Source of the DNA: Candidatus Omnitrophota bacterium | GTDB lineage: Bacteria; Omnitrophota; Gorgyraeia; JABMRG01 | Reading direction: 5' to 3' | DNA: 38,985 nt | Assembly (NCBI GenBank): GCA_013202525.1 | Contig: JABMQS010000032.1 | Span: 1-38,985 of the forward strand | Shown: positions 30,362 through 38,848 of the stretch, piece after piece | Numbering within the stretch: position 1 is the stretch's first letter | Layout: each line of letters starts with the position of its first letter | Notes under the pieces: generated by a model | The model's input: the letters and a program-made list of their open reading frames with translations, nothing else | Database searches by the model: none | What the model was told of the DNA's origin: nothing | Program-made: the position numbers and the translations under genes

Positions 30362-30373
30362 AGAAAAATATGT

Positions 30374-30379
30374 TATAAT
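30374..30379 (+). promoter_or_regulatory. -10 element of the NUDIX gene
   Basis: Perfect TATAAT at 30374-30379 without a convincing -35. GGAGG at 30389-30393 and ATG 30404 follow. Confidence 0.5.
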
Positions 30380-30403
30380 AGCAAAATCGGAGGCAAGGCA
30401 TAT

Positions 30404-30829
30404 ATGGCAGAAAAGGAGTTTTCAGCAGGCGGTGTAATCATAAGAGGCAGTAGAAATGAGCCTATGGTCCTGCTTATAAAGGACTCGTATGGCCATTGGA
30501 CATGGCCAAAAGGAAAGCTAAAGAGCGGTGAGAGCCCTAAGGATGCGGCCATAAGAGAGATATGGGAGGAGACCGGCCTTAAGGATATAGAACTCATTGA
30601 GAGCCTGGGCAAGACGGAGTATTCTTGCCGCCGCCAGGGAAGGCAGATATTTAAGACGGTCCATCTTTACCTTTTCTGGCAAAGGAGTGGCGAAGAGCTG
30701 AAGATACAGCATGATGAGATACAGGAGGGTGCCTGGTTTACGCCGGATGAGGCACTTGATAAGATCGAATATGATGGTGCAGTAGAGCTTTTAAAAAAAG
30801 CCATAGCTATATTTTTACATTTTGTTTGA
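30404..30829 (+). CDS. NUDIX hydrolase
   Basis: 141 residues from ATG 30404, set by GGAGG and the preceding TATAAT; the longer open frame back to 30161 is the antisense of the STAS gene. The Nudix box is intact in the form G-x5-E-x7-REIWEE-x-GL: it begins GKLKSGESP and ends REIWEETGL. FSAGGVIIRG at the N-terminus and a basic/aromatic HWTWPKG resemble diadenosine polyphosphate hydrolases (MutT/Ap4A-type), but the substrate cannot be fixed from sequence. Confidence 0.88.
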   Translation: MAEKEFSAGGVIIRGSRNEPMVLLIKDSYGHWTWPKGKLKSGESPKDAAIREIWEETGLKDIELIESLGKTEYSCRRQGRQIFKTVHLYLFWQRSGEELKIQHDEIQEGAWFTPDEALDKIEYDGAVELLKKAIAIFLHFV

Positions 30830-30854
30830 TTTTCCCCCCAAAATATGATAGAAT
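30826..30854 (+). promoter_or_regulatory. Promoter of purH
   Basis: TTGATT (30826-30831), 17-bp spacer, TAGAAT (30849-30854). The leader is ~80 nt; I see no riboswitch-like fold in it. AAGGAG precedes ATG 30939. Confidence 0.55.
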
Positions 30855-30938
30855 TTCACCCCATGTTTGGCTGTTTAAGGAATTGGCGTTCTTAGTTATA
30901 TTTAGAGTTTTAAACTTATACTATAAGGAGCTAAAAAT

Positions 30939-32516
30939 ATGGTAGCCATAAAGAGGGCATTGATAAGCGTGTCGAACAAGGATGGCCTTGAGTCACTTGC
31001 AAAAGTCTTAATCAGTATAGGTGTGGAGATAATATCGACAGGCGGAACAGCGCGTTTCATATCTTCTCTGGGCATAAAGGTCAGGCCGATAGGCGAGGTA
31101 ACCGGGTTTCCTGAGATGCTTGACGGCAGGGTAAAGACACTCCACCCCAAGATACACGGAGGGCTCCTTTACCTTAGGTCAAAGCCGGAACATATCGAGC
31201 AGGCGAGGCAGCACGGTATAGCACCCATAGATATGGTGGTGGTAAATCTATACCCTTTCCAAAAGACGGTTTCAAGAGAAGGCGTAAAATTAGAGGAGGC
31301 CGTTGAGAATATAGATATCGGCGGGCCGTCTATAGTCCGTTCTGCTGCCAAAAATTACGCCTCTGTTGCCGTATTGACAAACCCTTCTCAGTACGCGGAG
31401 GTCATGAAGGAGCTCCAGGCCAGCAGCGCCTCTCTTTCTATTGAGACGCTCAAGAGACTTGCCGTGGAGGCCTTTAAGTTGACATCCGAATACGACAGCT
31501 CCATATACGGTTATTTAAAAAATACACTTTCTCCCCAGCAGGAACAAAGAGCAGAATCGAGTTTTGCGCCGGAGATAGCCCTTGCCTTTGAGAAGGCCCA
31601 GGACCTTCGCTATGGTGAGAATCCTCACCAGAGGGCGGCATTCTACAGGTCTGCAAACAGGCGCGAGAGTTCTGTAGCAAGCGCAAAGCAGCTTCATGGC
31701 AAAGAGTTTTCCTATAACAACATAATGGACATGGATGCCGCGCTGGAAGCGGTAAAAGAGTTTTCTACTCCGGCAGCGTGCATCATAAAGCACTCAACAC
31801 CCTGCGGAGTGGCAACGGCAGATACGCTTGCAAGGGCGTACGCGGATGCTCTGGAATGCGACAAACTCTCGGCCTTTGGCGGTATAATCGGGTTTAACAT
31901 GAAGGTGGATATCAATACCGCAGAGGCTATTCTTTCGTCGGGTTTCATAGAGTGCATAATCGCCGCGGGGTATGAGCAGAATGCCCTTCAACGGCTCATG
32001 ACAAGAGAGAATTTGAGACTGGTTTCTATCGAGCCTTTCAAGCCTTTTAAAGACAAGGACGAACTCCATATCCGCAAGGTAGCTGGCGGCGCGCTTGTCC
32101 AGGAGAGGGACCTGCAGGACCTGGATCGTTCACAGCTGAAGATCGTGACTCAGCAGAAACCGACGGCAGAAGAGGTGGATGCGCTCCTGTTTGCCTGGAA
32201 GGTAGTCAAGCACGTAAAATCCAATGCGATAGTACTGACCCAGGGAACAAAGACCGTAGGCATAGGAGCCGGCCAGATGAGCAGGGTAGACTCTGTATAT
32301 ATGGCTCTGCACAAGGCAGGCGACAGGTCGAAGGGGGCAGTGCTTGCATCCGATGCATTCTTCCCGAAAGAGGATGCCGTCGAACTTGCCGTGAAGGCAG
32401 GGGTGACCTCGATCATACAGCCCGGCGGTTCAAAGGCAGACGAGAAGATAGTAGCCCTTGCAAACCACAAGAACATCTCGATGGTCTTCACCGGAATACG
32501 CCACTTCCGGCATTAG
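30939..32516 (+). CDS. purH: Bifunctional AICAR transformylase / IMP cyclohydrolase
   Basis: 525 residues, full length. The IMP cyclohydrolase (MGS-like) domain spans ~1-195: RALISVSNKDGLESLAK, ISTGGTARF, DGRVKTLHPKIHGGLL. The AICAR transformylase domain spans ~200-525: LRYGENPHQRAAFY, the catalytic-type IIKHSTPCGVA, LSAFGGIIGFN, IGAGQMSRVDSV and IQPGGSKADEKIV. It catalyses the last two steps of IMP synthesis, using 10-formyl-tetrahydrofolate. It stands ahead of folC and folE, which serve folate-type pathways. A hairpin-rich element follows immediately. Confidence 0.97.
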   Translation: MVAIKRALISVSNKDGLESLAKVLISIGVEIISTGGTARFISSLGIKVRPIGEVTGFPEMLDGRVKTLHPKIHGGLLYLRSKPEHIEQARQHGIAPIDMVVVNLYPFQKTVSREGVKLEEAVENIDIGGPSIVRSAAKNYASVAVLTNPSQYAEVMKELQASSASLSIETLKRLAVEAFKLTSEYDSSIYGYLKNTLSPQQEQRAESSFAPEIALAFEKAQDLRYGENPHQRAAFYRSANRRESSVASAKQLHGKEFSYNNIMDMDAALEAVKEFSTPAACIIKHSTPCGVATADTLARAYADALECDKLSAFGGIIGFNMKVDINTAEAILSSGFIECIIAAGYEQNALQRLMTRENLRLVSIEPFKPFKDKDELHIRKVAGGALVQERDLQDLDRSQLKIVTQQKPTAEEVDALLFAWKVVKHVKSNAIVLTQGTKTVGIGAGQMSRVDSVYMALHKAGDRSKGAVLASDAFFPKEDAVELAVKAGVTSIIQPGGSKADEKIVALANHKNISMVFTGIRHFRH

Positions 32517-32714
32517 GATTTTTCTTGATAGCATAGGAACTTATACACGTTTGACTTATGCTATCAAAAGGGGGTATTTTAAAGGGGGAAATGCTTTCCC
32601 CCTTTATCGGCGCAGTAAGCTTCCCTGCGGAAGGAATAGGAATATTAAGGGAAAACCATCAGGGTTTTCCCTTAAAAGAAAATATCCAAAGCGAAGCGAG
32701 GATTTTTCTTGATA
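32515..32714. repeat. Hairpin-rich insertion-like element between purH and folC
   Basis: AGGATTTTTCTTGATA occurs at 32515-32530 and again at 32699-32714, the second copy ending at the folC start. Between them are three perfect inverted repeats. TTGATAGCATA (32525-32535) pairs with 32557-32567. AAAGGGGGAAA (32581-32591) pairs with 32595-32605 over a 3-nt loop. TTAAGGGAAAACC (32645-32657) pairs with 32663-32675 over 5 nt. TTCC-CTGC-GGAA (from 32621) is a fourth small stem. It looks like a MITE-like unit with duplicated ends, or a structured leader RNA. The frame through it is open into folC from 32558, perhaps by chance. Confidence 0.6.
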
Positions 32715-34012
32715 TGTATTTAGAGCGTCTCATAGATTACGAAAAGCTCACCCACTATAATTATAAGTCAGCCTATAGCCTGGAGAGGGTGGAGGAGCTT
32801 CTGGAGCTCCTCGGCAATCCTCATAAGAGATTTCCTTCTGTAGTCATATCGGGAACAAAAGGAAAGGGTTCAACAGCTGCTATACTTGCTTCGATATTGA
32901 CAGCCGCGGGCCGCAAGACAGGCCTCTTTACCTCGCCCCATCTTGTCTCACTCAGGGAAAGGATAAAGATAGGTACAAGCCCCATATCCGCAGGCCAGTT
33001 TAAAAAGAATCTCTCTCTCATAAAGAACGCAGTAGAAGCCTCCGGGCTGAAAGGCCTTACCTTTTTTGAAGTCTTGACAGGAGCTGCCTTTTTATATTTT
33101 GCTGACAGGAAAATAGACGTCGCTGTCCTGGAGGTAGGCCTGGGCGGCAGGCTGGATGCGGTCAATGTTGTTGATCAGATCCTCTCTGTCATGACTCCGA
33201 TAAGCTATGACCATACACAACTCCTCGGAAAGTCTATAAGAGCGATCGCAAAGGAAAAATGCGGTATTGTCAAAAGAGCCGTACCCCTTGTAAGCGCGCC
33301 GCAGACAGAAGAGGCAGAGCAGGTAATAAGAAGCGCCGCTGTGCGTAAAGGATCAGAGCTATTTTTTACAGGCGAAGATATAGATTATAAGAATCTGAAG
33401 ATTTCAGCCTCCGGCACATCATTTGATGCGCGCATAGGCCGCCGGCGTTATAAGGATCTTCACATGCCGCTTATCGGCAGGCATCAGGCCGAAAACGCGC
33501 TTGCCGCAATTACAGCAGCCGGTATAGCAGGGGAGCGGTCAGGCCTTAAGATCAGGGAGTCGGATGTAAGGAACGGCTTGTCGCGGGTCAAGCTCGCCGG
33601 CAGGTTTCAGATCTTTTCAAAAGGCCCGTATCTGATATTGGACGGTGCGCATAATAGGGCTTCGGCTCAAGCCTTAAGCGATACATTCAAAAGGCTTTTT
33701 GGCAAGGTTTCAGTTCTTGTGTTCGGGATATCCTCTGACAAGGATATCGAAGGTGTCGCAAGGATTCTATGCCCATTGGCAGATTCGGTTATATTTACAA
33801 ATGCAGACAGTCAGCGTGCCGAGCCAGGCGCGGCATTAGCCCGGAGACTTAAGGGTTTCTGCAGGGATTGTTATACAGCCCCTGATATCAAAGATGCCCT
33901 AACATTTGCAAAGGCAATATCCGGCATGAAAGATGTGATACTGGTTACAGGTTCGTTTTTTTTAGTGGGCGAGGCACTTAAACACTTAGGAGCAAAGACA
34001 GGGAAGCTATGA
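32714..34012 (+). CDS. folC: Folylpolyglutamate synthase / dihydrofolate synthase
   Basis: 432 residues from ATG 32714 (MYLERLIDYEKLTHYNYK..., the usual FolC start region). The longer frame from 32558 adds 52 residues encoded by hairpins and is not family-like. The P-loop is VISGTKGKGSTAAIL. TSPHLVSLRERI, LEVGLGGRLDAVN, TPISYDHTQLLG, GRHQAENALAAI and LILDGAHN are present. It adds glutamates to folates (and may make dihydrofolate). A GAGG at 32698-32701 is the only, rather distant, ribosome binding site. mnmE overlaps its stop by 4 nt. Confidence 0.95.
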   Translation: MYLERLIDYEKLTHYNYKSAYSLERVEELLELLGNPHKRFPSVVISGTKGKGSTAAILASILTAAGRKTGLFTSPHLVSLRERIKIGTSPISAGQFKKNLSLIKNAVEASGLKGLTFFEVLTGAAFLYFADRKIDVAVLEVGLGGRLDAVNVVDQILSVMTPISYDHTQLLGKSIRAIAKEKCGIVKRAVPLVSAPQTEEAEQVIRSAAVRKGSELFFTGEDIDYKNLKISASGTSFDARIGRRRYKDLHMPLIGRHQAENALAAITAAGIAGERSGLKIRESDVRNGLSRVKLAGRFQIFSKGPYLILDGAHNRASAQALSDTFKRLFGKVSVLVFGISSDKDIEGVARILCPLADSVIFTNADSQRAEPGAALARRLKGFCRDCYTAPDIKDALTFAKAISGMKDVILVTGSFFLVGEALKHLGAKTGKL

Positions 34013-35403
34013 GAGTAAGAGACATTGCAGGTTCAAATGATACGATAGTTGCGCTATCCACGCCGCCCGGCGAAAACGGCATAGGGATTGTGCGCCTCAG
34101 CGGCCCGTCTACCCTCGAGATAGTGGATAAGGTCTTTCTCCCGCGAAACGGTGCCAGGCTGTCCGAGTTTAAGAGCCACACCATACATTACGGACATATT
34201 GCTGATAACGGCAGGGTGATAGATGAGGTCCTGCTTATGGTCATGCGCGCGCCAAAGACATACACGAGAGAGGATATAGTCGAGGTGAACTGCCATGGCG
34301 GTGTCGTGGCTGTAAAGGAGATACTCGATCTCTTTGTCTGTGCAGGGGCACGCATAGCAGAACCGGGCGAGTTTACCAAAAGGGCATTTATGAGCGGGCG
34401 TATAGACCTTGCTCAGGCAGAGGCGGTGCTCGATATAATAACCTCGCGCACAAGCGACGGTTTGAAGATGGCACAGCGGCAGCTAAACGGTGAGACTTCA
34501 CGCATGTTAAAGAAGATCAGGTCCGGGCTCCTTGATATAATCGCGGAGATCGAGGCATTTATAAATTTTCCGGATGAAGACCTGGACATAGACAAGACAT
34601 CGTCCTTCGAGGCGGCGCTGGAAGGCATAAAGAGAGATCTTTCCGGGATCATAGATTCTTCTGACAAGGGATTGATACTCAGGGAAGGCATAACCACAGT
34701 TATATGCGGCAAACCGAATGTCGGCAAGTCCAGCCTCATGAACAGTTTCTTAAGGCAAAAAAGGGCGATAGTGACTCCTGTGCCAGGCACTACGCGGGAT
34801 ACGATCGAAGAGGTGATAAACGTAGACGGTATACCGCTTAAGATAGTGGATACTGCCGGTATTATGCACGCAGAGGATGAACTTACCAGAGAGAGCGTTG
34901 ATAGAAGCAGGCATTATATGCAGGGCGCAGACCTTATACTGCTGGTCCTCGATTCCAGCGACAAATTGAACCAGCAGGATTTAGATATTATAGATATGGT
35001 AAAGGACAAGAAGACCCTGGTGGTGATCAATAAGACCGACCTGCCGGAGGTATTGCAGATAGATAAGATAAAGAGCCACCTCCATGACAGGAAGATCATC
35101 AGGGTCTCGGCCAAAGAGGGCATGGGCCTGGATGATCTAAAAAAGGCTATATATGATATCTTCTGGAGCGGGGAGGTCACCGCAGAAAATATACTACTTT
35201 CAAATTCAAGGCACATAGAGGCTGCAAGAAGGGCATTTGAATTTGTTGAGAAGGCCCGGAGGGCTGCTGCAGAGAGAACGCCCTGGGAGATACTGGCCGT
35301 CGATATAAAAGATGGGGCCCAGGCCCTGGGGACCATTACCGGTGAGGTCTTTGACGAGGACCTGCTCGATACGATATTCAGCAGATTCTGCATAGGCAAA
35401 TAG
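34009..35403 (+). CDS. mnmE: tRNA uridine-5-carboxymethylaminomethyl modification GTPase MnmE
   Basis: 464 residues, full length. The N-terminal folate-binding domain begins [22 protein letters not shown] (family blocks) and includes [14 protein letters not shown]. The helical part contains the embedded G domain ~215-380: [31 protein letters not shown] and SAKEG. The C-terminus FCIGK carries the invariant Cys. With MnmG it modifies the wobble uridine of some tRNAs using a methylene-tetrahydrofolate, which fits its folate-gene neighbours. It overlaps folC by 4 nt (ATGA); folE follows after 10 nt. Confidence 0.97.
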   Translation: MRVRDIAGSNDTIVALSTPPGENGIGIVRLSGPSTLEIVDKVFLPRNGARLSEFKSHTIHYGHIADNGRVIDEVLLMVMRAPKTYTREDIVEVNCHGGVVAVKEILDLFVCAGARIAEPGEFTKRAFMSGRIDLAQAEAVLDIITSRTSDGLKMAQRQLNGETSRMLKKIRSGLLDIIAEIEAFINFPDEDLDIDKTSSFEAALEGIKRDLSGIIDSSDKGLILREGITTVICGKPNVGKSSLMNSFLRQKRAIVTPVPGTTRDTIEEVINVDGIPLKIVDTAGIMHAEDELTRESVDRSRHYMQGADLILLVLDSSDKLNQQDLDIIDMVKDKKTLVVINKTDLPEVLQIDKIKSHLHDRKIIRVSAKEGMGLDDLKKAIYDIFWSGEVTAENILLSNSRHIEAARRAFEFVEKARRAAAERTPWEILAVDIKDGAQALGTITGEVFDEDLLDTIFSRFCIGK

Positions 35404-35413
35404 AGGAGACGTG

Positions 35414-36961
35414 ATGGACAAGAAAAAGATTCGAAAGGCAGTAAAGGATATTATGGCAGCCATAGGTGAAGACCCTAGCAGGGAAGACCTTCGCGCAACC
35501 CCGGAGCGGGTCGCCGATATGTATGAGGAGATCTTCAGCGGAATAAAAGAAGACCCCAGGAAAGAGCTGGAGGTGATTCTAGGCGAAAAACACAGCGAGA
35601 TAGTGCTGCTTAAAGGCATACCGCTCTATTCTGTCTGCGAGCACCATCTATTGCCTTTTGTCGGCAAGGCCCATGTCGCCTACATCCCAAAAGGCGGAAG
35701 GGTAACAGGCTTGAGCAAACTGGCAAGGGTGGTAGAGATCTTGTCAAAGAGGCTGCAGGTGCAGGAGCGCCTCACAACCCAGGTGGCGGATATCATAATG
35801 GCAAAGCTGAAGCCTCTGGGGGTGCTTGTGATAATTGAGGCAGAGCATCTTTGTTATGATAACAAAACAGAACTTTTAACGGAAGGCGGATGGAAATTTT
35901 TCAAAGATTTAACCAAAAAAGATAAAGTGGGGCAGGTTGATATATTGACTCGGGAACTATCTTTTACGAAGCCAAAACATATTATATCGTATAAGTATAA
36001 AGGAAAAATGATACACGCAAAGAGCCTGTCGGTGGACTTAATGATTACGCCAGACCATAGATTCTGTTATCTTTCTGAATGGGCTTTTTATCATAAAAAA
36101 AGTGAAGATTGGCAAATCGGCCCTGCGGCGACTCTAATCGATAAATACATTGTAATCCCAAGAGCATGTGTTTGGAAAGGAAAAAAACATAAGAATATAA
36201 AAATCGGCAAACATAGATTTACTTTTGATGTTTTTGTGAAACTGTTTGGCATCTGGGTTAGCGAAGGTTGTACTACGAGTGCGGGACGGAGAAAATTTTT
36301 TGTTGTTTCACAATCCCCCCATTCTGCGCATTATGATAGCATCAAAAAGTTATTTGATGCTTTAAAAATTAAATATATTATAGCCAGAAGTGGCAGAACA
36401 GTTCAATTTCGTATTGAAGGAAATGATTTTTATCGATATTTTAGTCAGTTCGGCAAGTCTAAGGATAAATACATTCCAAGTATTATAAAAAATGCTTCAC
36501 TAGACAGTTTAAAATTATTTTTAGATTGGTATGTAAAAGGGGATGGACATATTAAGAAAAATAAAGCTTTTCATTTTGTCTCTAAGTCAGAAAGATTGAT
36601 AGATGACCTGCAAGAGATATGCGTTAAGTTAGGAATAGGTTGCACAAAGCAGAATAACAAAACTTACTTTAGGATGGAGACTCATAGGACAAAAGATGGA
36701 CAAGACAAATGGTACTCTAAGCTGATGCCGCGTAACTTTTCGGTTAAAAATTATACGGGACAAGTCTATTGCGTTTCTGTGCCCAAGGGCTTACTTTTGG
36801 TCAGGAGAAATGGAAGACTGGCGGTATGCGGGAACTGCATGTCCATGCGCGGGGTAAAGAAGCCCGGAACGGTCACCGTCACAAGCGCTGTAAGGGGCGT
36901 CTTTAAGGAGAACGCCAAGACAAGGCAGGAGGCCCTCTCTCTTATAGGCGGCCACTTTTAA
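35414..36961 (+). CDS. folE: GTP cyclohydrolase I precursor interrupted by an intein
   Basis: 515-residue precursor from ATG 35414 (GAGGAG 5 nt upstream; GTG 35411 unlikely). Residues 1-146 and 475-515 together form a 187-residue GTP cyclohydrolase I of normal length: [45 protein letters not shown], then IEAEHL joined to [21 protein letters not shown]. The zinc ligands are C75, H78 and, after splicing, C147, which is the residue at the intein's downstream junction. Until the 328-residue insert is removed, the zinc site is split. The product makes dihydroneopterin triphosphate from GTP for folate synthesis. The insert is visibly more AT-rich than the flanks, a sign of transfer. It is last in the folC-mnmE-folE run. 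Confidence 0.95.
   Translation: MDKKKIRKAVKDIMAAIGEDPSREDLRATPERVADMYEEIFSGIKEDPRKELEVILGEKHSEIVLLKGIPLYSVCEHHLLPFVGKAHVAYIPKGGRVTGLSKLARVVEILSKRLQVQERLTTQVADIIMAKLKPLGVLVIIEAEHLCYDNKTELLTEGGWKFFKDLTKKDKVGQVDILTRELSFTKPKHIISYKYKGKMIHAKSLSVDLMITPDHRFCYLSEWAFYHKKSEDWQIGPAATLIDKYIVIPRACVWKGKKHKNIKIGKHRFTFDVFVKLFGIWVSEGCTTSAGRRKFFVVSQSPHSAHYDSIKKLFDALKIKYIIARSGRTVQFRIEGNDFYRYFSQFGKSKDKYIPSIIKNASLDSLKLFLDWYVKGDGHIKKNKAFHFVSKSERLIDDLQEICVKLGIGCTKQNNKTYFRMETHRTKDGQDKWYSKLMPRNFSVKNYTGQVYCVSVPKGLLLVRRNGRLAVCGNCMSMRGVKKPGTVTVTSAVRGVFKENAKTRQEALSLIGGHF
35852..36835 (+). other. Intein with LAGLIDADG-type homing endonuclease domain (in folE)
   Basis: 328 residues, in frame. Cys1 begins block A ([17 protein letters not shown]). 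Block B holds T66-P-D-H69 ([11 protein letters not shown]). The endonuclease region carries two LAGLIDADG-like motifs, LFGIWVSEG (131-139) and [11 protein letters not shown] (222-232). Block F is GQVYCVSVP (303-311), and block G is [10 protein letters not shown] ending at Asn328. The next residue, the +1 nucleophile, is the Cys of CMSM. The usual penultimate His is Gly here (CGN), a variant seen in some splicing inteins. In the second endonuclease motif GDG is kept, and in the first the acidic residue is Glu, so cleavage activity is plausible. Splicing has not been shown. Confidence 0.93.
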
Positions 36962-36988
36962 GAGCACCTTTTGGGCTATGAAAAAGGG

Positions 36989-37017
36989 TTGACATTCTTA
37001 TACTTATTGTATATGAT
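36989..37017 (+). promoter_or_regulatory. Sigma-70 promoter of the PilZ/PAP2/L,D-transpeptidase operon
   Basis: Perfect TTGACA (36989-36994), 17-bp spacer, TATGAT (37012-37017). AAGGAG at ~37033 and ATG 37045 follow. Confidence 0.75.
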
Positions 37018-37044
37018 AGTTTAAATTATATAAAGGAGTAAGAT

Positions 37045-37395
37045 ATGGAAAGAAGGCTTTTTGAAAGGGTTTCCGTACCTATAAAACTGCAGTATGAGGT
37101 AAAGAACCGCCCCAAGCTTACAGAGGAATCGACGAGCAGGAATATAAGCGGTGGTGGTATATGCCTGGCCCTGAGCGAAAAATTGCTGCCCAAGACAGAA
37201 CTCATCATGAAGATAGATATAGGCAAGGACAAGAATACTATCAGTATAGACGGCAGGGTGTCTTGGAACAGAAGAGTAGAGATAGCAGGGGATTCAGGAC
37301 CAGTGGTCTATTATGATACAGGCATAGAGTTCAACAATACCGATCCTATCAATATAAACAAGATAATCACCCACTTTTACGGCAAGTCCTTCTAG
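37045..37395 (+). CDS. PilZ-domain protein
   Basis: 116 residues, single domain. RRLFERV gives the RxxxR motif at the very N-terminus, and RNISGGGICLAL gives [DN]xSxxG. DGRVSWNRRV and YYDTGIEF are the usual later strands. Cyclic di-GMP binding is expected. It is first in an operon with envelope genes, so it may tie cell-wall or lipid work to c-di-GMP; this is inferred from position only. Confidence 0.88.
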   Translation: MERRLFERVSVPIKLQYEVKNRPKLTEESTSRNISGGGICLALSEKLLPKTELIMKIDIGKDKNTISIDGRVSWNRRVEIAGDSGPVVYYDTGIEFNNTDPININKIITHFYGKSF

Positions 37396-37413
37396 GAGCA
37401 CTCAGAAAACCTG

Positions 37414-37866
37414 ATGGATTTCTTTTTAGAATTAGGAAAAAACAGGATATTTATTGTCACTGCTACTACCTGGATAATCGCCCAGTTTATCAAGGTATTG
37501 ATAGGCGTTTTGGTGGAGAGGAAGTTTGATTTCAGATGGCTGGTCGGCACAGGCGGCATGCCCAGTTCTCATTGCGCCGGGGCAGCGGCGTTTGCAACAT
37601 CATTGGGGTTAGGATGCGGGTTTGATTCCCCATTTTTTGCTATAGGGGTGGTATTTGCCATAGTCACGATGTTTGATGCACAGGGAGCGAGAAGGGCTAT
37701 CGGCAAACAGGCCGAGTCGCTCAACATGATGTTTGAAGATATATATTTTAAGAAACCGATAAAAGAGGATAGATTGATAGAACTCATCGGTCATACACCG
37801 GTCCAGGTCTTGACCGGTGCTGCACTGGGCATAGTGCTCGGGTATTTTCTCTATATCTATATCTAA
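37414..37866 (+). CDS. Divergent PAP2-family membrane protein (DUF212 type)
   Basis: 150 residues with about four TM helices. The signatures are TGGMPSSHCAGAAAFATSLG, MFDAQGARRAIGKQAESLN and LIGHTPVQVLTGAALGIVLGYF (family blocks). The group is related to PAP2 phosphatases (SSH and GHTP are active-site-like), and a lipid-linked phosphate is a possible substrate. Bacterial function is not settled. It lies 18 nt after the PilZ gene. Confidence 0.9.
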   Translation: MDFFLELGKNRIFIVTATTWIIAQFIKVLIGVLVERKFDFRWLVGTGGMPSSHCAGAAAFATSLGLGCGFDSPFFAIGVVFAIVTMFDAQGARRAIGKQAESLNMMFEDIYFKKPIKEDRLIELIGHTPVQVLTGAALGIVLGYFLYIYI

Positions 37867-37876
37867 CGGAGGCCAA

Positions 37877-38836
37877 GTGAACAGGAACATAATAAGGATA
37901 GCTATCGTCGCGGGTATTGTTCTGGTAGCTGCTATAGCGGTTAGATTATTGGTTACATCATCCAAGTCCCCTCTGGGCATACAGAAGGCAGCGGTTGCAG
38001 GATCATCCAGGGCACGCCTTAAGAACGCCGAGGGCCTTTTAAAGGAAGGCAGGCGCGCGGAGGCGGTAAAGGTATTGGAGGAGACGACTGGCCAGGATAA
38101 GGAAGGCGCCCCTACGCAGGAAGGTTACAAGGCCCTTCTTGCACTCGGTGAGATATATGAGTCTGACAATAATCTCTTAAAATCCAGGCAGGCCTACCGC
38201 AGCATAATAGAGCGGTATCCGTCCTATTGTGATTTTCCGGCCCTCCAGAAGAAGATGGCTGAACTGAATACCAGGATCCTCTTTTCGAAGATCGCAACGC
38301 CGGATAGCGAGGTCTACACAGTTCAGCCCGGCGATACGCTTTCGAAGATAGCAAAGCGCTATTCCACGACCGTTGAGCTTATAAAGAGGGCAAACGGTCT
38401 TGACTCGAACCTGATAAGGCCGGGCAAAAAACTCAAGGTTCAGACGCAGTCATTCTCTATTATCGTGGATAAATCACAGTCCACCCTTACGCTTATTTCA
38501 GGCGGCGAAGTGACGAAGACCTACATTGTTTCTACCGGCAAGAACAATTCAACGCCGGTAGGCACCTTCAAGATAAGCAACAAGCTCATAGATCCTGTCT
38601 GGTATTCCAAGATAGTCGGCAACGCGATTGTTCCCCCTGACAGCCCGGATAATGTTCTCGGTACGCGCTGGATGGGGATCACCGCTTCTGAGCCGGGCTA
38701 TGGCATACACGGCACAAATGACCCCAAGACCATAGGTTATCAATGCACCCAGGGGTGCGTAAGGCTGCGTAACCCTGATGTTGAGGAACTCTTCGGCATC
38801 GTCCCGGTAGGCACAGAAGTAACCATAATGGATTGA
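37877..38836 (+). CDS. LysM and L,D-transpeptidase (YkuD) cell-wall enzyme
   Basis: 319 residues from GTG 37877, set by GGAGG 4-5 nt upstream. An N-terminal TM/signal anchor (~5-26) is followed by a TPR-like helical stretch (~50-130: RLKNAEGLLKEGRRAEAVKVL, LALGEIYESDNNLLKSRQAY, in blocks). Then LysM ~143-186 (YTVQPGDTLSKIAKRYSTT) and YkuD ~190-318. The catalytic region is HGTNDPKTIG and GCVRLRNPDVEELF with the nucleophilic Cys. It is exported and should make 3-3 peptidoglycan cross-links or anchor proteins, implying a diderm or at least DAP-type wall. The tail lies next to tandem repeats. Confidence 0.93.
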   Translation: MNRNIIRIAIVAGIVLVAAIAVRLLVTSSKSPLGIQKAAVAGSSRARLKNAEGLLKEGRRAEAVKVLEETTGQDKEGAPTQEGYKALLALGEIYESDNNLLKSRQAYRSIIERYPSYCDFPALQKKMAELNTRILFSKIATPDSEVYTVQPGDTLSKIAKRYSTTVELIKRANGLDSNLIRPGKKLKVQTQSFSIIVDKSQSTLTLISGGEVTKTYIVSTGKNNSTPVGTFKISNKLIDPVWYSKIVGNAIVPPDSPDNVLGTRWMGITASEPGYGIHGTNDPKTIGYQCTQGCVRLRNPDVEELFGIVPVGTEVTIMD

Positions 38837-38848
38837 TGAGGCCATATG

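Noticed and set aside
30161-30403. Long N-terminal extension of the NUDIX frame
   Set aside because: It is antisense to the STAS gene, and ATG 30404 has GGAGG and a nearby TATAAT.
30855-30938. Purine riboswitch before purH
   Set aside because: The ~80-nt leader shows no conserved purine or folate riboswitch core or paired stems.
32558-32713. 52-residue N-terminal extension of FolC
   Set aside because: It is encoded by perfect hairpins and has no likeness to FolC; ATG 32714 fits the family start.
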